A stretch of 64,000 nt of DNA from Salinisphaera sp. Q1T1-3 (GTDB lineage: Bacteria > Pseudomonadota > Gammaproteobacteria > Nevskiales > Salinisphaeraceae), in NCBI RefSeq assembly GCF_003602005.1, contig NZ_QZWD01000003.1:186001-250000 (forward strand), given 5' to 3'. Positions 8,705 to 18,373 of the stretch are shown piece after piece; position 1 is the first letter of the stretch; each line of letters begins with the position of its first letter. The notes beneath the pieces were generated by a model that made no database searches, was not told the origin of the DNA, and worked only from the letters and a program-made list of their open reading frames with translations. The translations under genes and the position numbers were made by a program.

Positions 8705-10795
8705 TTACTTGATTCGATCGCCCGGCTTGGCGCCGTCGTCCGGCGAGAGCACATGCGGGGAATCGCCGGCAGCCAGCACCATGCCCTCGGAGACGCCGAA
8801 ACGCATTTTGCGCGGTGCCAGGTTGGCGACGAGCGCAACCAGACGGCCTTCCAGGGTAGCCGGATCGTAGGCCGACTTGATACCGGCGAAGACCTGGCGC
8901 CTGCCGAGATCGCCGACATCGAGCTGCAGGCAGAGCAGCTTGTCGGCCCCTTTGACGTGATCGGCCGATTCGACCCGCGCGACTCGGAGATCGATCTTCG
9001 TGAAATCGTCGATATCGATCACGCCATCGTCGGTGTCTTTCGACTCGGATTGTGGCTTGGCCGGCGTGCTGTCGTCGTTATTCGACGCTGTCTGTTCCGC
9101 GCCGGTCTGGGCCGGTGCGGCTGCGGCTTCGAGATCTTCCTTGCTGGCCTCGATCATCTTGTCGATCGCCGGCTGTTCGACGCGGCGTAGCAACGGCTTG
9201 AACCTGGCGATGTCGTGGTCGAGCAGCGGGTGCGCCAGATCGGCCCAGGTCAGCGGGGCGATCTGCAGAAAGGCCTCGGCGCGTTCGGCGGTCGCCGGCA
9301 ACACAGGCTTGAGATAGATCGTCAGCTGGCGAAAAAGCTCGAGCGCGGTCGTGCAGATGGCCTGCAGTTCGGCCTCGCGACCGTCTTCCTTGGCGAGCTG
9401 CCAGGGCGCGCGCTCGGCAACATAGGCATTGGCCTCGTCGGCGAGGCCCATGATCGCGCGGATGGCCTGCGCGTAACGACGCGACTCGAAATGGTCGGCG
9501 ATCGTCTCGCTCTGCGCGGCGAAGTGCTGGGCCAGTTCCGGCCGGTCCAACTCGGCGGCCAGGCGGCCGTCGAAGCGTTTGGTGATGAAATTGGCCGAAC
9601 GCGAGGCGATATTCACGTACTTGCCGACCAGATCGGCATTGATCCGGGCCATGAAGTCGTCGAAGTTGAGGTCCAGATCCTCGACCCGATGGGTGAGCTT
9701 GGCCGCGAAGTAGTAACGCAGGAACTCGGCATCGACATGGTCCAGCCAGGTCCGGGCCTTGATGAAGGTCCCGCGTGACTTGGACATCTTCTCGCCGTTG
9801 ACCGTGACGAAGCCGTGCGCATGGATCGCGCTCGGTGTCCGGTAGCCCGCGCCTTCCAGCATCGCCGGCCAGAACAGCGCATGGAAATAGACGATGTCCT
9901 TGCCGATGAAGTGATACAGCTCGGCGTCCGAATCCCGGCCCCAGAAACGATCGAAGGTCAGCTCGGGATCGCCGCGCTGGTCGATGAGATTCTGGAAGGC
10001 CGCCATGTAGCCGATCGGCGCGTCCAGCCAGACATAGAAATACTTGTCTTCCGTACCCGGGATCTGGAAGCCGAAATAGGGCGCATCGCGGGAGATATCC
10101 CAGTCGCGCAGGCCGGTGGCAAACCACTCGTCCAGCTTGCGGGTCATGGCCGCCTGCAGCCGGTCGCCGCGCATCCAGTCGCGCAGGAAAGCCTCGAAAT
10201 CGGCGAGTTTGAAGAAATAATGCTCGGAATCCCGCTCGATCGGCGTGGCCCCGGAGAGCACCGAGACCGGGTTGCCCAGCTCGGTCGGCTGATAGGTCGC
10301 CCCGCAGACCTCACAGGCATCGCCGTACTGATCGGCTGCGCCACAGTTCGGGCACTCGCCGCGGATGAAACGATCCGGGAGGAACATCTCGGTTTCGGGA
10401 TCGTAGGCCTGGGAGATCGTGCGCCGCGCAATATGGCCCTCGGCGGCCAGTTTTTCGTAGATCGCCCCCGACAGCTCGCGGTTCTCGGCCGAATGGGTCG
10501 AGTGGTAGTTGTCGTAGACGACATGGAAATCCGCGAAGTCGCGCTGGCGCTCGGCCGAGACGCCGGCGATCAGTTCTTCCGGGGTGATACCCTGATCGCG
10601 GGCCTTGAGCATGATCGGCGTGCCGTGGGCGTCATCGCCGCAGACCGCAATGCAGTTGTGTCCCCGCTGTTTCTGGAAGCGGACCCAGATATCGGTCTGG
10701 ATATGTTCCAGCATGTGCCCCAGATGCGTCGCGCCGTTGGCATAGGGCAGGGCGGAGGTCACCAGAATATCGCGCGCCATGGCTCGTTCGGACAT
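8705..10795 (-). CDS. metG: Methionyl-tRNA synthetase
   Basis: 696-residue class I synthetase that charges tRNA-Met. The HIGH-like motif lies in [14 protein letters not shown] (near residues 18-31); a zinc knuckle [17 protein letters not shown] follows, and the KMSKS loop is in [11 protein letters not shown]. The C-terminal ~110 residues form the EMAP/tRNA-binding domain ([20 protein letters not shown]) joined by a Thr/Ser/Lys-rich linker. The start at 10795 ([11 protein letters not shown]) is preferred; ATG 10780 (MARDIL) is an alternative. An open frame to 11761 is a shadow of mrp. Divergent from mrp. Confidence 0.96.
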   Translation of the reverse strand: MSERAMARDILVTSALPYANGATHLGHMLEHIQTDIWVRFQKQRGHNCIAVCGDDAHGTPIMLKARDQGITPEELIAGVSAERQRDFADFHVVYDNYHSTHSAENRELSGAIYEKLAAEGHIARRTISQAYDPETEMFLPDRFIRGECPNCGAADQYGDACEVCGATYQPTELGNPVSVLSGATPIERDSEHYFFKLADFEAFLRDWMRGDRLQAAMTRKLDEWFATGLRDWDISRDAPYFGFQIPGTEDKYFYVWLDAPIGYMAAFQNLIDQRGDPELTFDRFWGRDSDAELYHFIGKDIVYFHALFWPAMLEGAGYRTPSAIHAHGFVTVNGEKMSKSRGTFIKARTWLDHVDAEFLRYYFAAKLTHRVEDLDLNFDDFMARINADLVGKYVNIASRSANFITKRFDGRLAAELDRPELAQHFAAQSETIADHFESRRYAQAIRAIMGLADEANAYVAERAPWQLAKEDGREAELQAICTTALELFRQLTIYLKPVLPATAERAEAFLQIAPLTWADLAHPLLDHDIARFKPLLRRVEQPAIDKMIEASKEDLEAAAAPAQTGAEQTASNNDDSTPAKPQSESKDTDDGVIDIDDFTKIDLRVARVESADHVKGADKLLCLQLDVGDLGRRQVFAGIKSAYDPATLEGRLVALVANLAPRKMRFGVSEGMVLAAGDSPHVLSPDDGAKPGDRIK

Positions 10796-10900
10796 GCTCA
10801 ATCGAAGCCGGCCAGTATGCCATAGGCGCCGGCCCGTTTCCCGGCATCGAGTTGCTATCATGGGCCGCTGCCATCCACCGGACAACGACGCGGTGCAACC

Positions 10901-11992
10901 ATGAGCGATGCGATTCGCGAGGCCGTAGAGGCCGAACTGGGCCGCTACCACGAGCCTTATCTCGATACCGACCTGATGACGGCACGCGCGGTGCGCACGC
11001 TGGATGTGCAGGGCGGGCGGGTCACGCTCGAACTCGATCTCGGCTTTCCCTGCGGGGCCTACGGTCAGCAGCTCGCCGAGCGTCTGCGCCAGACACTGGA
11101 AGCGCTGGAGGGCGTCGATCAGGCGGATGTGACGGTCGGTTTCACCGTGGCGCCGCGCTCGGTTCAGTCCCAGCTCAAGCGCATCGACGGGGTGGCCAAC
11201 ATCATCGCCGTGGCCTCGGCCAAGGGTGGGGTCGGCAAGTCCACGGTCGCGGCCAATCTGGCGTTGGCCCTGGCCGCCGACGGCGCCAACGTCGGCCTGC
11301 TCGACGCCGATATCTACGGCCCCAGCCAGCCGCGCCTGATGGGCATCGACACGCGCGCCAAGGCCGCCGGCGAGAATGTCATCCAGCCGGTTGATGCGCA
11401 CGGCCTGAAGACGATGTCGATCGGTTATCTGATCGACAAGGACAGCCCGGCGATCCTGCGCGGTCCGATGGTCACCTCGGCGCTGCAGCAGATGCTGTTC
11501 CAGAGTGCCTGGGGCGAGCTGGATTATCTGATCATCGATCTGCCGCCGGGCACCGGCGATATTCAGCTCACATTGAGCCAGAAGATTCCGGTCTCCGGGG
11601 CAGTGGTGGTCACCACACCGCAGGATCTGTCGCTCATCGATGCTCGCAAGGGCGTTGAGATGTTCAACAAGGTCAACGTGCCGGTACTCGGCATCGTCGA
11701 GAACATGAGCACGCATATCTGTTCGCAGTGCGGCCACGAGGAACATATCTTCGGCGAGCACGGCGGACAGAGCCTGGCCGATGAATACGAAGTCGACCTG
11801 CTGGGTTCGTTACCGCTGGATATTTCGATTCGGGAATATGCCGATTCCGGCCGGCCGACGGTCGTGGCCGCGCCGGATTCGGCCATCGCCTCGTCCTATT
11901 TCGATATCGGGCGCCACACGACGGCCCGGCTGGCGCGCCAGAAAAAGGATTACGCCAGCAAGTTCCCCAATATCAAGGTCGAGAACACGTAG
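10901..11992 (+). CDS. apbC: Iron-sulfur cluster carrier ATPase Mrp/ApbC
   Basis: P-loop scaffold/carrier protein that binds and delivers 4Fe-4S clusters in the cytoplasm. 363 residues: an N-terminal MIP18-like domain (1-95), a deviant Walker [12 protein letters not shown] (residues 106-116), a Walker B-like [11 protein letters not shown], and the conserved cluster-binding pair CSQC (near 270). A start at ATG 10901 gives the expected N-terminus. The metG/mrp divergent arrangement is conserved in gammaproteobacteria. An IS5-type MITE follows 77 bases after its stop. Confidence 0.94.
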   Translation: MSDAIREAVEAELGRYHEPYLDTDLMTARAVRTLDVQGGRVTLELDLGFPCGAYGQQLAERLRQTLEALEGVDQADVTVGFTVAPRSVQSQLKRIDGVANIIAVASAKGGVGKSTVAANLALALAADGANVGLLDADIYGPSQPRLMGIDTRAKAAGENVIQPVDAHGLKTMSIGYLIDKDSPAILRGPMVTSALQQMLFQSAWGELDYLIIDLPPGTGDIQLTLSQKIPVSGAVVVTTPQDLSLIDARKGVEMFNKVNVPVLGIVENMSTHICSQCGHEEHIFGEHGGQSLADEYEVDLLGSLPLDISIREYADSGRPTVVAAPDSAIASSYFDIGRHTTARLARQKKDYASKFPNIKVENT

Positions 11993-12069
11993 CGTCGCCG
12001 TTTCATAGCGGCTGGATCATCGCGCGCCGGGCCGTCGTCGGCCCGACGCGAACCATGCCGGATTTTTAG

Positions 12070-12342
12070 GGAACCTCTGATCTATTCATCCACGGTCGCG
12101 CCGGTGTCTTTTGCGCGCGTCTGACAAGACGCCGCGAGCGCCGTTTGCTGAATGCAAATGAGCGAGCGGCAACGCCGCTCAGGCGCGCGCAAAAGCCCGG
12201 CCGCTAAGCGGTTTGGCCCAAAAGGCCGCGCTACGGCGTTGCATGGCTGGATCATGGAGTGGCTATGACGCGGCGCCATGCGCCTTGTATCGTGGCCTTT
12301 GGGGACTCAAACGCGACCGTGGATGAATAGATCAGAGGTTCC
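12070..12342. mobile_element. 273-bp IS5-type MITE with perfect 31-bp terminal inverted repeats
   Basis: The ends at 12070-12100 and 12312-12342 are perfect 31-bp inverted repeats beginning GGAACCTCTGATC. They are flanked by a 4-bp direct repeat TTAG (12066-12069 and 12343-12346), which fits the YTAR target duplication known for IS5-group elements. There is no coding capacity inside. The right-hand TTAG contains the TAA stop codon of the TonB receptor gene, so the insertion is flush with the end of that reading frame. Confidence 0.9.
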
Positions 12343-14481
12343 TTAGAAGTCGACCTGATAGCCGAGCGTCAACGTCCGGCCGCGACCCTTGAAATAGTAT
12401 TCGTCGCTGACCCGCGCGGCCTGTGAGTAATAGGTGAAGTAGTCCTTGTCGAGCAGATTCTCGACGCCGAGCTGGATGCGTCCCAGCGACAACGCGTAGC
12501 TGACCGAGGCATCGACCAGTGTGTAGCCGTTGAAATCGAGTTCGGGATTGTCGATATCGCGGTCGAAGTAGTGGACGGCCTGTACGAAGGTGGAGACGCG
12601 ATCGGTCCAGGTGGCGTGCCAGCTCCCGCGTAGCGTATCGGGGGCGATGTTGATGCCGGTCAGGCGGGTATCGACGGATCCGTCGCCGTCGGTGTCCGAA
12701 CGGCCGTTGGCGTGGGTATAGGACAGATCAAAGCGATGACGGTCGCCGACGCGCGCGTGTGAGGTGACTTCCAGACCGTGGATCTCGGTCTTTTCCCGGC
12801 TGCCCACCCATTGGCCGTTGCGCTCGGTCAGGCGCTGTCCGAGATCGGAGTCCGATTCGTAGTAACTGATCTCCAGACCGTAGCGTGCCCAGTCGAAGCG
12901 GGCGCCGATCTCCTGAGTGTCCGTGACGATCGGCTTGAGGTCGATCAGACTGTCCACGCTTTCGCCGGGGGTGGCGATACCACGTAGCACGCGACCGACA
13001 TCCGGCATGCCGAAGCCTTGCGAATAACTGCCGTAGACCTGGGCCCAGTCGGTCAGCTGATAGGTCAGCCCGCCGTTGTAGAGCACTTCGGAAAACGAGG
13101 GGTCGCCGCCGTCGACGGTGACGTTGTCCTGCGTGACGTTGCTCCGATCGATCGTGGCATAACGCCCGACCTTGAGCCGGGCATGCTCGCGGCGCAGGCC
13201 ACCGGTGAGCGTCAGGTCGTCGGTCGGATGCACGTCGAGCTGTAGAAAACCGGCGTAGTTCTGGAAACGCGTCTTGGGTACGTAATCACGTCCGGTGTGT
13301 GCGAGCACCTGTTTGGTCTCGTCCTGCAACAGGTCGACCCCGGCAGCGACATCCAGCCAGCCATCGAACATTCGGCGTCGGTTGATCGTGAACTGACCGC
13401 CGATCTTGTCGGACTCGTTACGTGTCTGGTCGTAGCGTGTGTCGCCACCGACCGTGTACGGAAAGAACGGGGTGGTGGCGAACTGGGCCCGGAAGCGCTG
13501 CCCGTAGATATTGGCGTCGATCGCGTTGCCATACCAGTTGGCGTGGTTGTACGACAGCCGTGCGGTCGTGACCTCGTTATAGCCCGGATCGCCGATCGGA
13601 TCGCCCTTGCGTGCGCTCGTCGCCCGCCCGGCGGCACGGTCGCCGATCACCGGGACATAATCGTTCTTGCCTTCAAGATCGAAATGATTGACCGAAAGCT
13701 CGATGTTCTGGTTGTCGTCGATCCAGTAGCCGAGCTTGCCCTGCAGGTCGTAGTTGCGGGAGTTCTGCAGCTCCCCCGGATAGGCGACGCCCACGGGCTG
13801 GTCATTGCCGTCGTAGAACAGCCCGCGTTCCTGCCAGCTGCCGGAAACCAGATAGTCCCACTTGCCCTCGGCGCCGCTGATTCGATAGTCCGCCTTGTAG
13901 CCCTGGCCATCGGTATGGTCGCCGTCGTCGGTCGTGACACTCAGCCCGATGTGCTGATTGACGGTGCCGCTTTCAGCGCGCCGGGTGACGAAATTGATGA
14001 TGCCGCCGGTCGCGCCCAGGCCGTGTTCCGCGCTGGCGCCGTAGATCACCTCGATGCGCTCGACCATGCTCAGATCGATCGTGTAGCTGTCGCGTGAACT
14101 GTCGCGCAGCGGGTTGGACTGCGGGACGCCGTCGATCAGGAACTGTGGGTCACGCCCGCGCAGCGTCTCGCCGGCGTTGGAGAGTTTCTGGCGGCTCGGC
14201 GAATAGGAAGGGATCAGATTGGCCAGAACCTGGCCCGGATCGTTCGTGATCGCCTGCTGTTGTGCGATCTGCTCGCGGCTGATGACCGTCACACGTCGCG
14301 GCGATTCATCCGCTTTCGAGCGGTTTCGTGTCGCGGTGACTGTGACCGGTTCCAGTTTCTCCTCGTTCGTGGCGGGTACGGGTTCAGCTGCGACGCTCGC
14401 CGTGAAAACCGACACAAGGCCCGGTATGAAGACGAAAGTCAGGCCGCGAAAACGACGGCCGCTGATGTGTGAATGCTTCAA
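12343..14481 (-). CDS. TonB-dependent siderophore receptor
   Basis: Outer-membrane beta-barrel importer, 712 residues from the chosen start. A signal peptide ending near VAAEP is followed by a TonB box-like segment EPVTVTATR. The plug domain has LRGRDPQFLIDGVPQSNPLR and VERIEVIYGASAEHGLGATG, a pattern I associate with PvuA/IutA-type hydroxycarboxylate siderophore receptors. The barrel ends in the expected aromatic terminus LGYQVDF. TTG at 14481 is preferred as start because AAAGGGG (14488-14494) is 6 bases upstream; GTG at 14508 is an in-frame alternative. Divergent from an iron ABC operon through a gap with a Fur-like site. Siderophore identity is not established. Confidence 0.9.
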   Translation of the reverse strand: MKHSHISGRRFRGLTFVFIPGLVSVFTASVAAEPVPATNEEKLEPVTVTATRNRSKADESPRRVTVISREQIAQQQAITNDPGQVLANLIPSYSPSRQKLSNAGETLRGRDPQFLIDGVPQSNPLRDSSRDSYTIDLSMVERIEVIYGASAEHGLGATGGIINFVTRRAESGTVNQHIGLSVTTDDGDHTDGQGYKADYRISGAEGKWDYLVSGSWQERGLFYDGNDQPVGVAYPGELQNSRNYDLQGKLGYWIDDNQNIELSVNHFDLEGKNDYVPVIGDRAAGRATSARKGDPIGDPGYNEVTTARLSYNHANWYGNAIDANIYGQRFRAQFATTPFFPYTVGGDTRYDQTRNESDKIGGQFTINRRRMFDGWLDVAAGVDLLQDETKQVLAHTGRDYVPKTRFQNYAGFLQLDVHPTDDLTLTGGLRREHARLKVGRYATIDRSNVTQDNVTVDGGDPSFSEVLYNGGLTYQLTDWAQVYGSYSQGFGMPDVGRVLRGIATPGESVDSLIDLKPIVTDTQEIGARFDWARYGLEISYYESDSDLGQRLTERNGQWVGSREKTEIHGLEVTSHARVGDRHRFDLSYTHANGRSDTDGDGSVDTRLTGINIAPDTLRGSWHATWTDRVSTFVQAVHYFDRDIDNPELDFNGYTLVDASVSYALSLGRIQLGVENLLDKDYFTYYSQAARVSDEYYFKGRGRTLTLGYQVDF

Positions 14482-14544
14482 CGAATTCCCCTTTCTGATC
14501 TCTGACACACCGATCGCAGCCGGCTTGCGCGTCGGAATCTAAGT

Positions 14545-14563
14545 AATAATAATTCGCATTTCA
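14545..14563. promoter_or_regulatory. Candidate Fur box
   Basis: An AT-rich patch in the divergent gap between the receptor and the ABC importer, starting AATAATAATTCGCATTT, matches the 19-bp Fur consensus at 11 positions by eye. The context (iron uptake genes on both sides) supports iron repression of both units. Confidence 0.5.
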
Positions 14564-14567
14564 ATTT

Positions 14568-15581
14568 TTGGTTGTGTGCTGGGTGAGTTGGACCAAAGAC
14601 AACGCGAACACCGCGTGCGGGCGTGTTTTATTGCCCGTCGTGGCCGCGCGTAACCGCGCAGACTCGGGCCATATCGGCGCCTTCAGGGCGGGGCGGCGTC
14701 GCACGCTCGGCCTCGTGGCGCTGGGGGCGGCGTTGATTTCGTTGCCGGGCGTCGCGGCGCGACGATCCGTACGCGTGGTCACGTTGTTCCAGGGGGCGAC
14801 GGATACCGTCGTCGCGCTGGGGATCACGCCCGTGGGCGTGGTCGAATCCTGGCAGGACAAGCCGATCTATCCCTATCTCCGACAGGCGCTGGCCGGGGTG
14901 ACGCTGCTCGGGCTGGAAACACAGCCGAGTCTTGAGGACGTGGCTCTGCTCGATCCCGATGTGATCGTGGCCTCGTCGTTTCGTCATGCCCGGATCGCCC
15001 CGTTGCTCTCGCAGCTGGGCCGCCTGGTCATGCTCGACGATATCTATCGGTATCGGCGGACGTTATCGGTGACGGCAGCCGCTCTGGGCTGCGAGCACTC
15101 GGCGATGGACTGGGAGATACGCCTGAAGACGCGTATCCGGGCGTTGCGGCAGCGTCTGCAACGGCATTTCGACGGCGCCTGGCCAATTTCGGTCTCGCTG
15201 CTCGATGTCCGGGCCAATGAAGTGCGCAGTTATCTGGCCGGCAGTTTCGGTGGCTCGGTCCTGCGGTCGCTGGGCTTTCGCTGGAATCCGATCCAGGCCG
15301 GGGTCGGGGGCGTGTCGCTACGCCTGACCGGTGTCGAGCATCTGTCGTCGATCGATGCCGACGTATTCTTCGTGATGCTACACGGCGACAGTGCCGCGGT
15401 TCGCCGCCACTATCGCGAGCTGCGTGCGCACCCGATCTGGCAACGGATGAGCGCACCGCGACGCGGTGCCGTGGTCGCGGTCGACCCGGTGGCCTGGAGC
15501 CTGTCTGGCGGCATCCTGGGCGTGATGCACATGCTCGACGATATCGAAGGCTGGCTGGACGACACGACGAGGCGCGCGTGA
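14568..15581 (+). CDS. Iron-siderophore ABC transporter substrate-binding protein
   Basis: Periplasmic binding protein of the FecB/FhuD/BtuF class. After a long N-terminus, RRRTLGLVALGAALISLPGVAA (split here by a Tat-like RRR) forms the export signal. Then come VVTLFQGATDTVVALGITPVG, the SLEDVALLDPDVIVASS block and the helix-rich C-lobe with a Val/Trp-rich end, typical of the family. The start is uncertain: the frame opens at TTG 14568, and no clear ribosome site marks an internal start, so the first ~40 residues may not be translated. Its stop overlaps the next gene by four bases (GTGA). Confidence 0.85.
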   Translation: MVVCWVSWTKDNANTACGRVLLPVVAARNRADSGHIGAFRAGRRRTLGLVALGAALISLPGVAARRSVRVVTLFQGATDTVVALGITPVGVVESWQDKPIYPYLRQALAGVTLLGLETQPSLEDVALLDPDVIVASSFRHARIAPLLSQLGRLVMLDDIYRYRRTLSVTAAALGCEHSAMDWEIRLKTRIRALRQRLQRHFDGAWPISVSLLDVRANEVRSYLAGSFGGSVLRSLGFRWNPIQAGVGGVSLRLTGVEHLSSIDADVFFVMLHGDSAAVRRHYRELRAHPIWQRMSAPRRGAVVAVDPVAWSLSGGILGVMHMLDDIEGWLDDTTRRA

Positions 15582-16564
15582 CGACGAAAGCGTTCGGTCT
15601 GCTGCTGGCCGTGATCTGCAGTGCGCTGGTCAGCCTCGCCGCCGGTGGCCACTGGCTCGGCCCCGAGGCGATCTGGCATGCCCTGGTCATGCCGGAAGCC
15701 GACAACATCGACGATCTGCTGATTCGCGGCACTCGGGCGTCGCGGACGCTGATCGCGCTCGTGGCCGGCGCCAGTCTGGCCGTGGCCGGCGGCCTGATAC
15801 AGACGGTCACGGGCAATCCGCTCGCATCGCCGGGCATTCTGGGCATCAACGCCGGTGCACTGCTGGCGCTGGTCGCAGGCGCCGGCCTGCTGTCGTTGCC
15901 ACTGGCCGGCAGCGGTTACGTAGCCGCGCTACTCGGCGCCGGGCTGACCTGTGGCCTGGTCTGGCTCATCGCGATGCAGGGGGCAGGCCGGGCCGGCCCC
16001 CTGCGACTGGTGCTGGCCGGGGCCGCGCTGGCGGCTTTGTTCAATGCCATCAGCCAGGCTTTGCTGGTGGTCGATCAACAAGGTCTCGACGCGATTCTCG
16101 TCTGGATGGCCGGCTCGGTGGCCGGGCATTCCCTGACGGGTGTCTGGCCGATGCTCGTGGGGGCGGTCGTCGTCATGGCGCTCGGTGTGCCGTTCCTGCG
16201 CCACCTGAATGTGTTGTCCGCCGGTGAGCAGACGGCGCGCACGGTCGGCGCACGCGTGCGAGGTCTGCAGGCAATCGCACTGCTGGCCACGGCGCTTTTG
16301 GCCGGCAATGCTGTCGCCATGGCCGGCAGCATCGCATTTGTCGGTCTGATCGTGCCGCATCTCGCTCGGCGTCTCTTGGGTAGCGATCATCGCTGCTGGC
16401 TGCCGGGTGCCGCGGCACTGGGGGCGATGCTGCTGTTGTGGGGGGATATCGTCGCTCGTCTGGTCATCGCGCCGCGCGAAGTACCGGTCGGGGTCGCGAT
16501 GACGCTGATCGGGGTGCCGTTCTTCATCGGTCTGATCCGCATGACGGGACGCCCCCATGGGTGA
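15578..16564 (+). CDS. Iron-siderophore ABC transporter permease 1 (FecCD family)
   Basis: 328-residue inner-membrane permease with about nine hydrophobic segments. Family landmarks: RGTRASRTLIALVAGASLAV, then the motif QTVTGNPLASPGILGINAGA and the coupling segment near GNAVAMAGSIAFVGLIVPHLAR. A GTG start at 15578 overlaps the upstream TGA. It pairs with the second permease encoded next, as in FecC/FecD, to form the channel for the binding protein's cargo. Confidence 0.92.
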   Translation: MTTKAFGLLLAVICSALVSLAAGGHWLGPEAIWHALVMPEADNIDDLLIRGTRASRTLIALVAGASLAVAGGLIQTVTGNPLASPGILGINAGALLALVAGAGLLSLPLAGSGYVAALLGAGLTCGLVWLIAMQGAGRAGPLRLVLAGAALAALFNAISQALLVVDQQGLDAILVWMAGSVAGHSLTGVWPMLVGAVVVMALGVPFLRHLNVLSAGEQTARTVGARVRGLQAIALLATALLAGNAVAMAGSIAFVGLIVPHLARRLLGSDHRCWLPGAAALGAMLLLWGDIVARLVIAPREVPVGVAMTLIGVPFFIGLIRMTGRPHG

Positions 16565-17591
16565 TATGACGATCCGACTGGCCGGCTATTCCCGGCGTAT
16601 CGCGTGGCGCCCGTGGCGCTTGGCCGGTCTGTCGCTGCTGACCTGTGTCGTCATTGCGCTGGTCAGCCTGGCCTGCGGCCGCGTCTGGCTGCCGCCCGGC
16701 GAGTGGCTGGCCGGGCTGAAACGGGGCGAGGGGGCGATCTGGCTCATCGTCACCCAACTGCGTCTGCCGCGTGTTGTCCTGGCCGCGGAGGTCGGTGGCG
16801 CGCTCGCACTGTCCGGCTGGATTCTGCAGCAGGTGCTGCGCAATCCGCTGGCCTCGCCCGATACGCTGGGCCTGAGCGGCGGGGCGAGTGCGGCCGTCGT
16901 GGCGTATCTGGCCCTCGCCGCCGGGCAGGGCGGGGCCTGGGTACGGCCGGTCGCTGCGATCGCCGGCGCGTTGCTCGTGGTCGCGAGCGTCTATGCTCTG
17001 GCGTTGCGTGGCGGCCGGGTGACGCCGTATCGCCTGATTCTCATCGGGGTGGGCATGGGCGCGCTGGCCGGCGCCGTGGTTACGCTGATGCTGATCGTCG
17101 GCCGGGCCGAGCTGGCCTCGAGCGCCTATGTCTGGCTGGTCGGCAGTGTCTACGGCGCCAACCGGGCTGATGCCGTTACGCTCGGCGGGCTGCTGGCCCT
17201 TGTGTTGCTGTTCGGGGTGCCGTTGATCCGTTATGCCCTGTTGGCCCCGCTCGATGATGCCCTGGCTGCCGGTATCGGTGTTTCGGTGCCGGCATCGCGC
17301 CTGGCGCTGATCGGCGTGGCCAGCCTGCTGGCGGGCCTGGCGATCGCCTGGGGCGGCGCAATGGCCTTTGTCGGTCTGTTCGCTCCGCATCTGGCGCGTC
17401 GCTGGGTCGCGGTCAGCGGCAGCGCCCAGGCGCTCGCGGCCGTGGCGATCGGAGCGAGTGTGGTGATGAGCGCGGATCTGGTGGGGCGCACCCTGTTCCT
17501 GCCGCTCGACCTGCCGGCCGGGATCTTCGTCGCGGCCGTCGGTGCGCCTTTCTTCATTGGTTTGCTCATACGGGAGACACGCACGTCATGA
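16557..17591 (+). CDS. Iron-siderophore ABC transporter permease 2 (FecCD family)
   Basis: 344 residues, the second half of the permease pair. The landmarks repeat those of its partner: RLPRVVLAAEVGGALALSG, VLRNPLASPDTLGLSGGAS and WGGAMAFVGLFAPHLARR. It starts at ATG 16557, eight bases inside the preceding gene, and itself overlaps the ATPase gene by four bases. The tight packing predicts one transcript and coupled translation of the membrane components. Confidence 0.92.
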   Translation: MGDMTIRLAGYSRRIAWRPWRLAGLSLLTCVVIALVSLACGRVWLPPGEWLAGLKRGEGAIWLIVTQLRLPRVVLAAEVGGALALSGWILQQVLRNPLASPDTLGLSGGASAAVVAYLALAAGQGGAWVRPVAAIAGALLVVASVYALALRGGRVTPYRLILIGVGMGALAGAVVTLMLIVGRAELASSAYVWLVGSVYGANRADAVTLGGLLALVLLFGVPLIRYALLAPLDDALAAGIGVSVPASRLALIGVASLLAGLAIAWGGAMAFVGLFAPHLARRWVAVSGSAQALAAVAIGASVVMSADLVGRTLFLPLDLPAGIFVAAVGAPFFIGLLIRETRTS

Positions 17592-18373
17592 CTTCGATTC
17601 GCGCCGACGAGCTGACCCTTGGTTACGGTCGCAAGACCGTGGTCGAGGGATTGACGCTGGATGTGCCGGACGGGGCGACGACCGTGATCATCGGTGGCAA
17701 CGGGTCGGGCAAGAGCACGCTGCTGCTCGCGCTCGGGCGTCTGCTGGTCCCGTCGCGCGGACGTGTCCTCCTGGCCGGTGCGGATATCCAGCGCTCACCC
17801 ACACGCGAGATCGCCCGGCGCCTCGCGCTGTTACCGCAGCAACCGCGCACGCCCGAGGCGATGACGGTTCGCCAGCTCGTCGCGCTGGGGCGTCATCCGT
17901 ACCAGAGCTGGTTGGCGCAGTGGTCGCAGCGCGACGAACGCATGGTCGAACGCGCGATGCAGCGTGCTGATGTGGCTGATCTCGCCGATCGTGTGGTCGA
18001 CACCCTTTCGGGCGGCCAGCGACAGCGGGTCTGGATCGCGCTCGCGGTCGCCCAGGACACGCCACTGCTGTTGCTGGACGAGCCGATTTCGTTTCTCGAC
18101 CCGGCCCACCAGCTCGACGTACTCGATCTGTTGCGCACGCTCAACCGCGAGACCCGAAAGACCGTTGTCATGGTCTTGCACGACCTGAATCTGGCAGCCC
18201 GGTATGGCGATCACATCATCGGCATGCGTGACGGGCGTATCGTCGCCGAAGGCACGCCGGAGACCGTCATGACCGCAGACAACGTCCGGGCTATCTTCGA
18301 TCTGGTGTGTCGTATCGTGCCCGATCCCTGTGTCGGCACACCCATGTGCGTGCCGGTCGGTCGGGCACTATGA
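17588..18373 (+). CDS. Iron-siderophore ABC transporter ATP-binding protein
   Basis: 261-residue ATPase that powers the two permeases. Walker A GGNGSGKSTLLLAL (residues 36-49), Q-loop LLPQQPRTPEAMTV, ABC signature LSGGQRQRVWIALAVAQ, Walker B LLLLDEPISFLD and the H-loop VLHDLNLAARYGD are all intact. The start ATG overlaps the previous stop (ATGA). A His/Cys-containing tail (RIVPDPCVGTPMCVPVG) is typical of FecE/FhuC-like proteins. Confidence 0.95.
   Translation: MTSIRADELTLGYGRKTVVEGLTLDVPDGATTVIIGGNGSGKSTLLLALGRLLVPSRGRVLLAGADIQRSPTREIARRLALLPQQPRTPEAMTVRQLVALGRHPYQSWLAQWSQRDERMVERAMQRADVADLADRVVDTLSGGQRQRVWIALAVAQDTPLLLLDEPISFLDPAHQLDVLDLLRTLNRETRKTVVMVLHDLNLAARYGDHIIGMRDGRIVAEGTPETVMTADNVRAIFDLVCRIVPDPCVGTPMCVPVGRAL

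Noticed and set aside
12101..12311. Interior of the IS5-type MITE as a small RNA or integron attC site
   Set aside because: The perfect terminal repeats and target duplication explain it; no promoter-terminator pair or attC core is seen.
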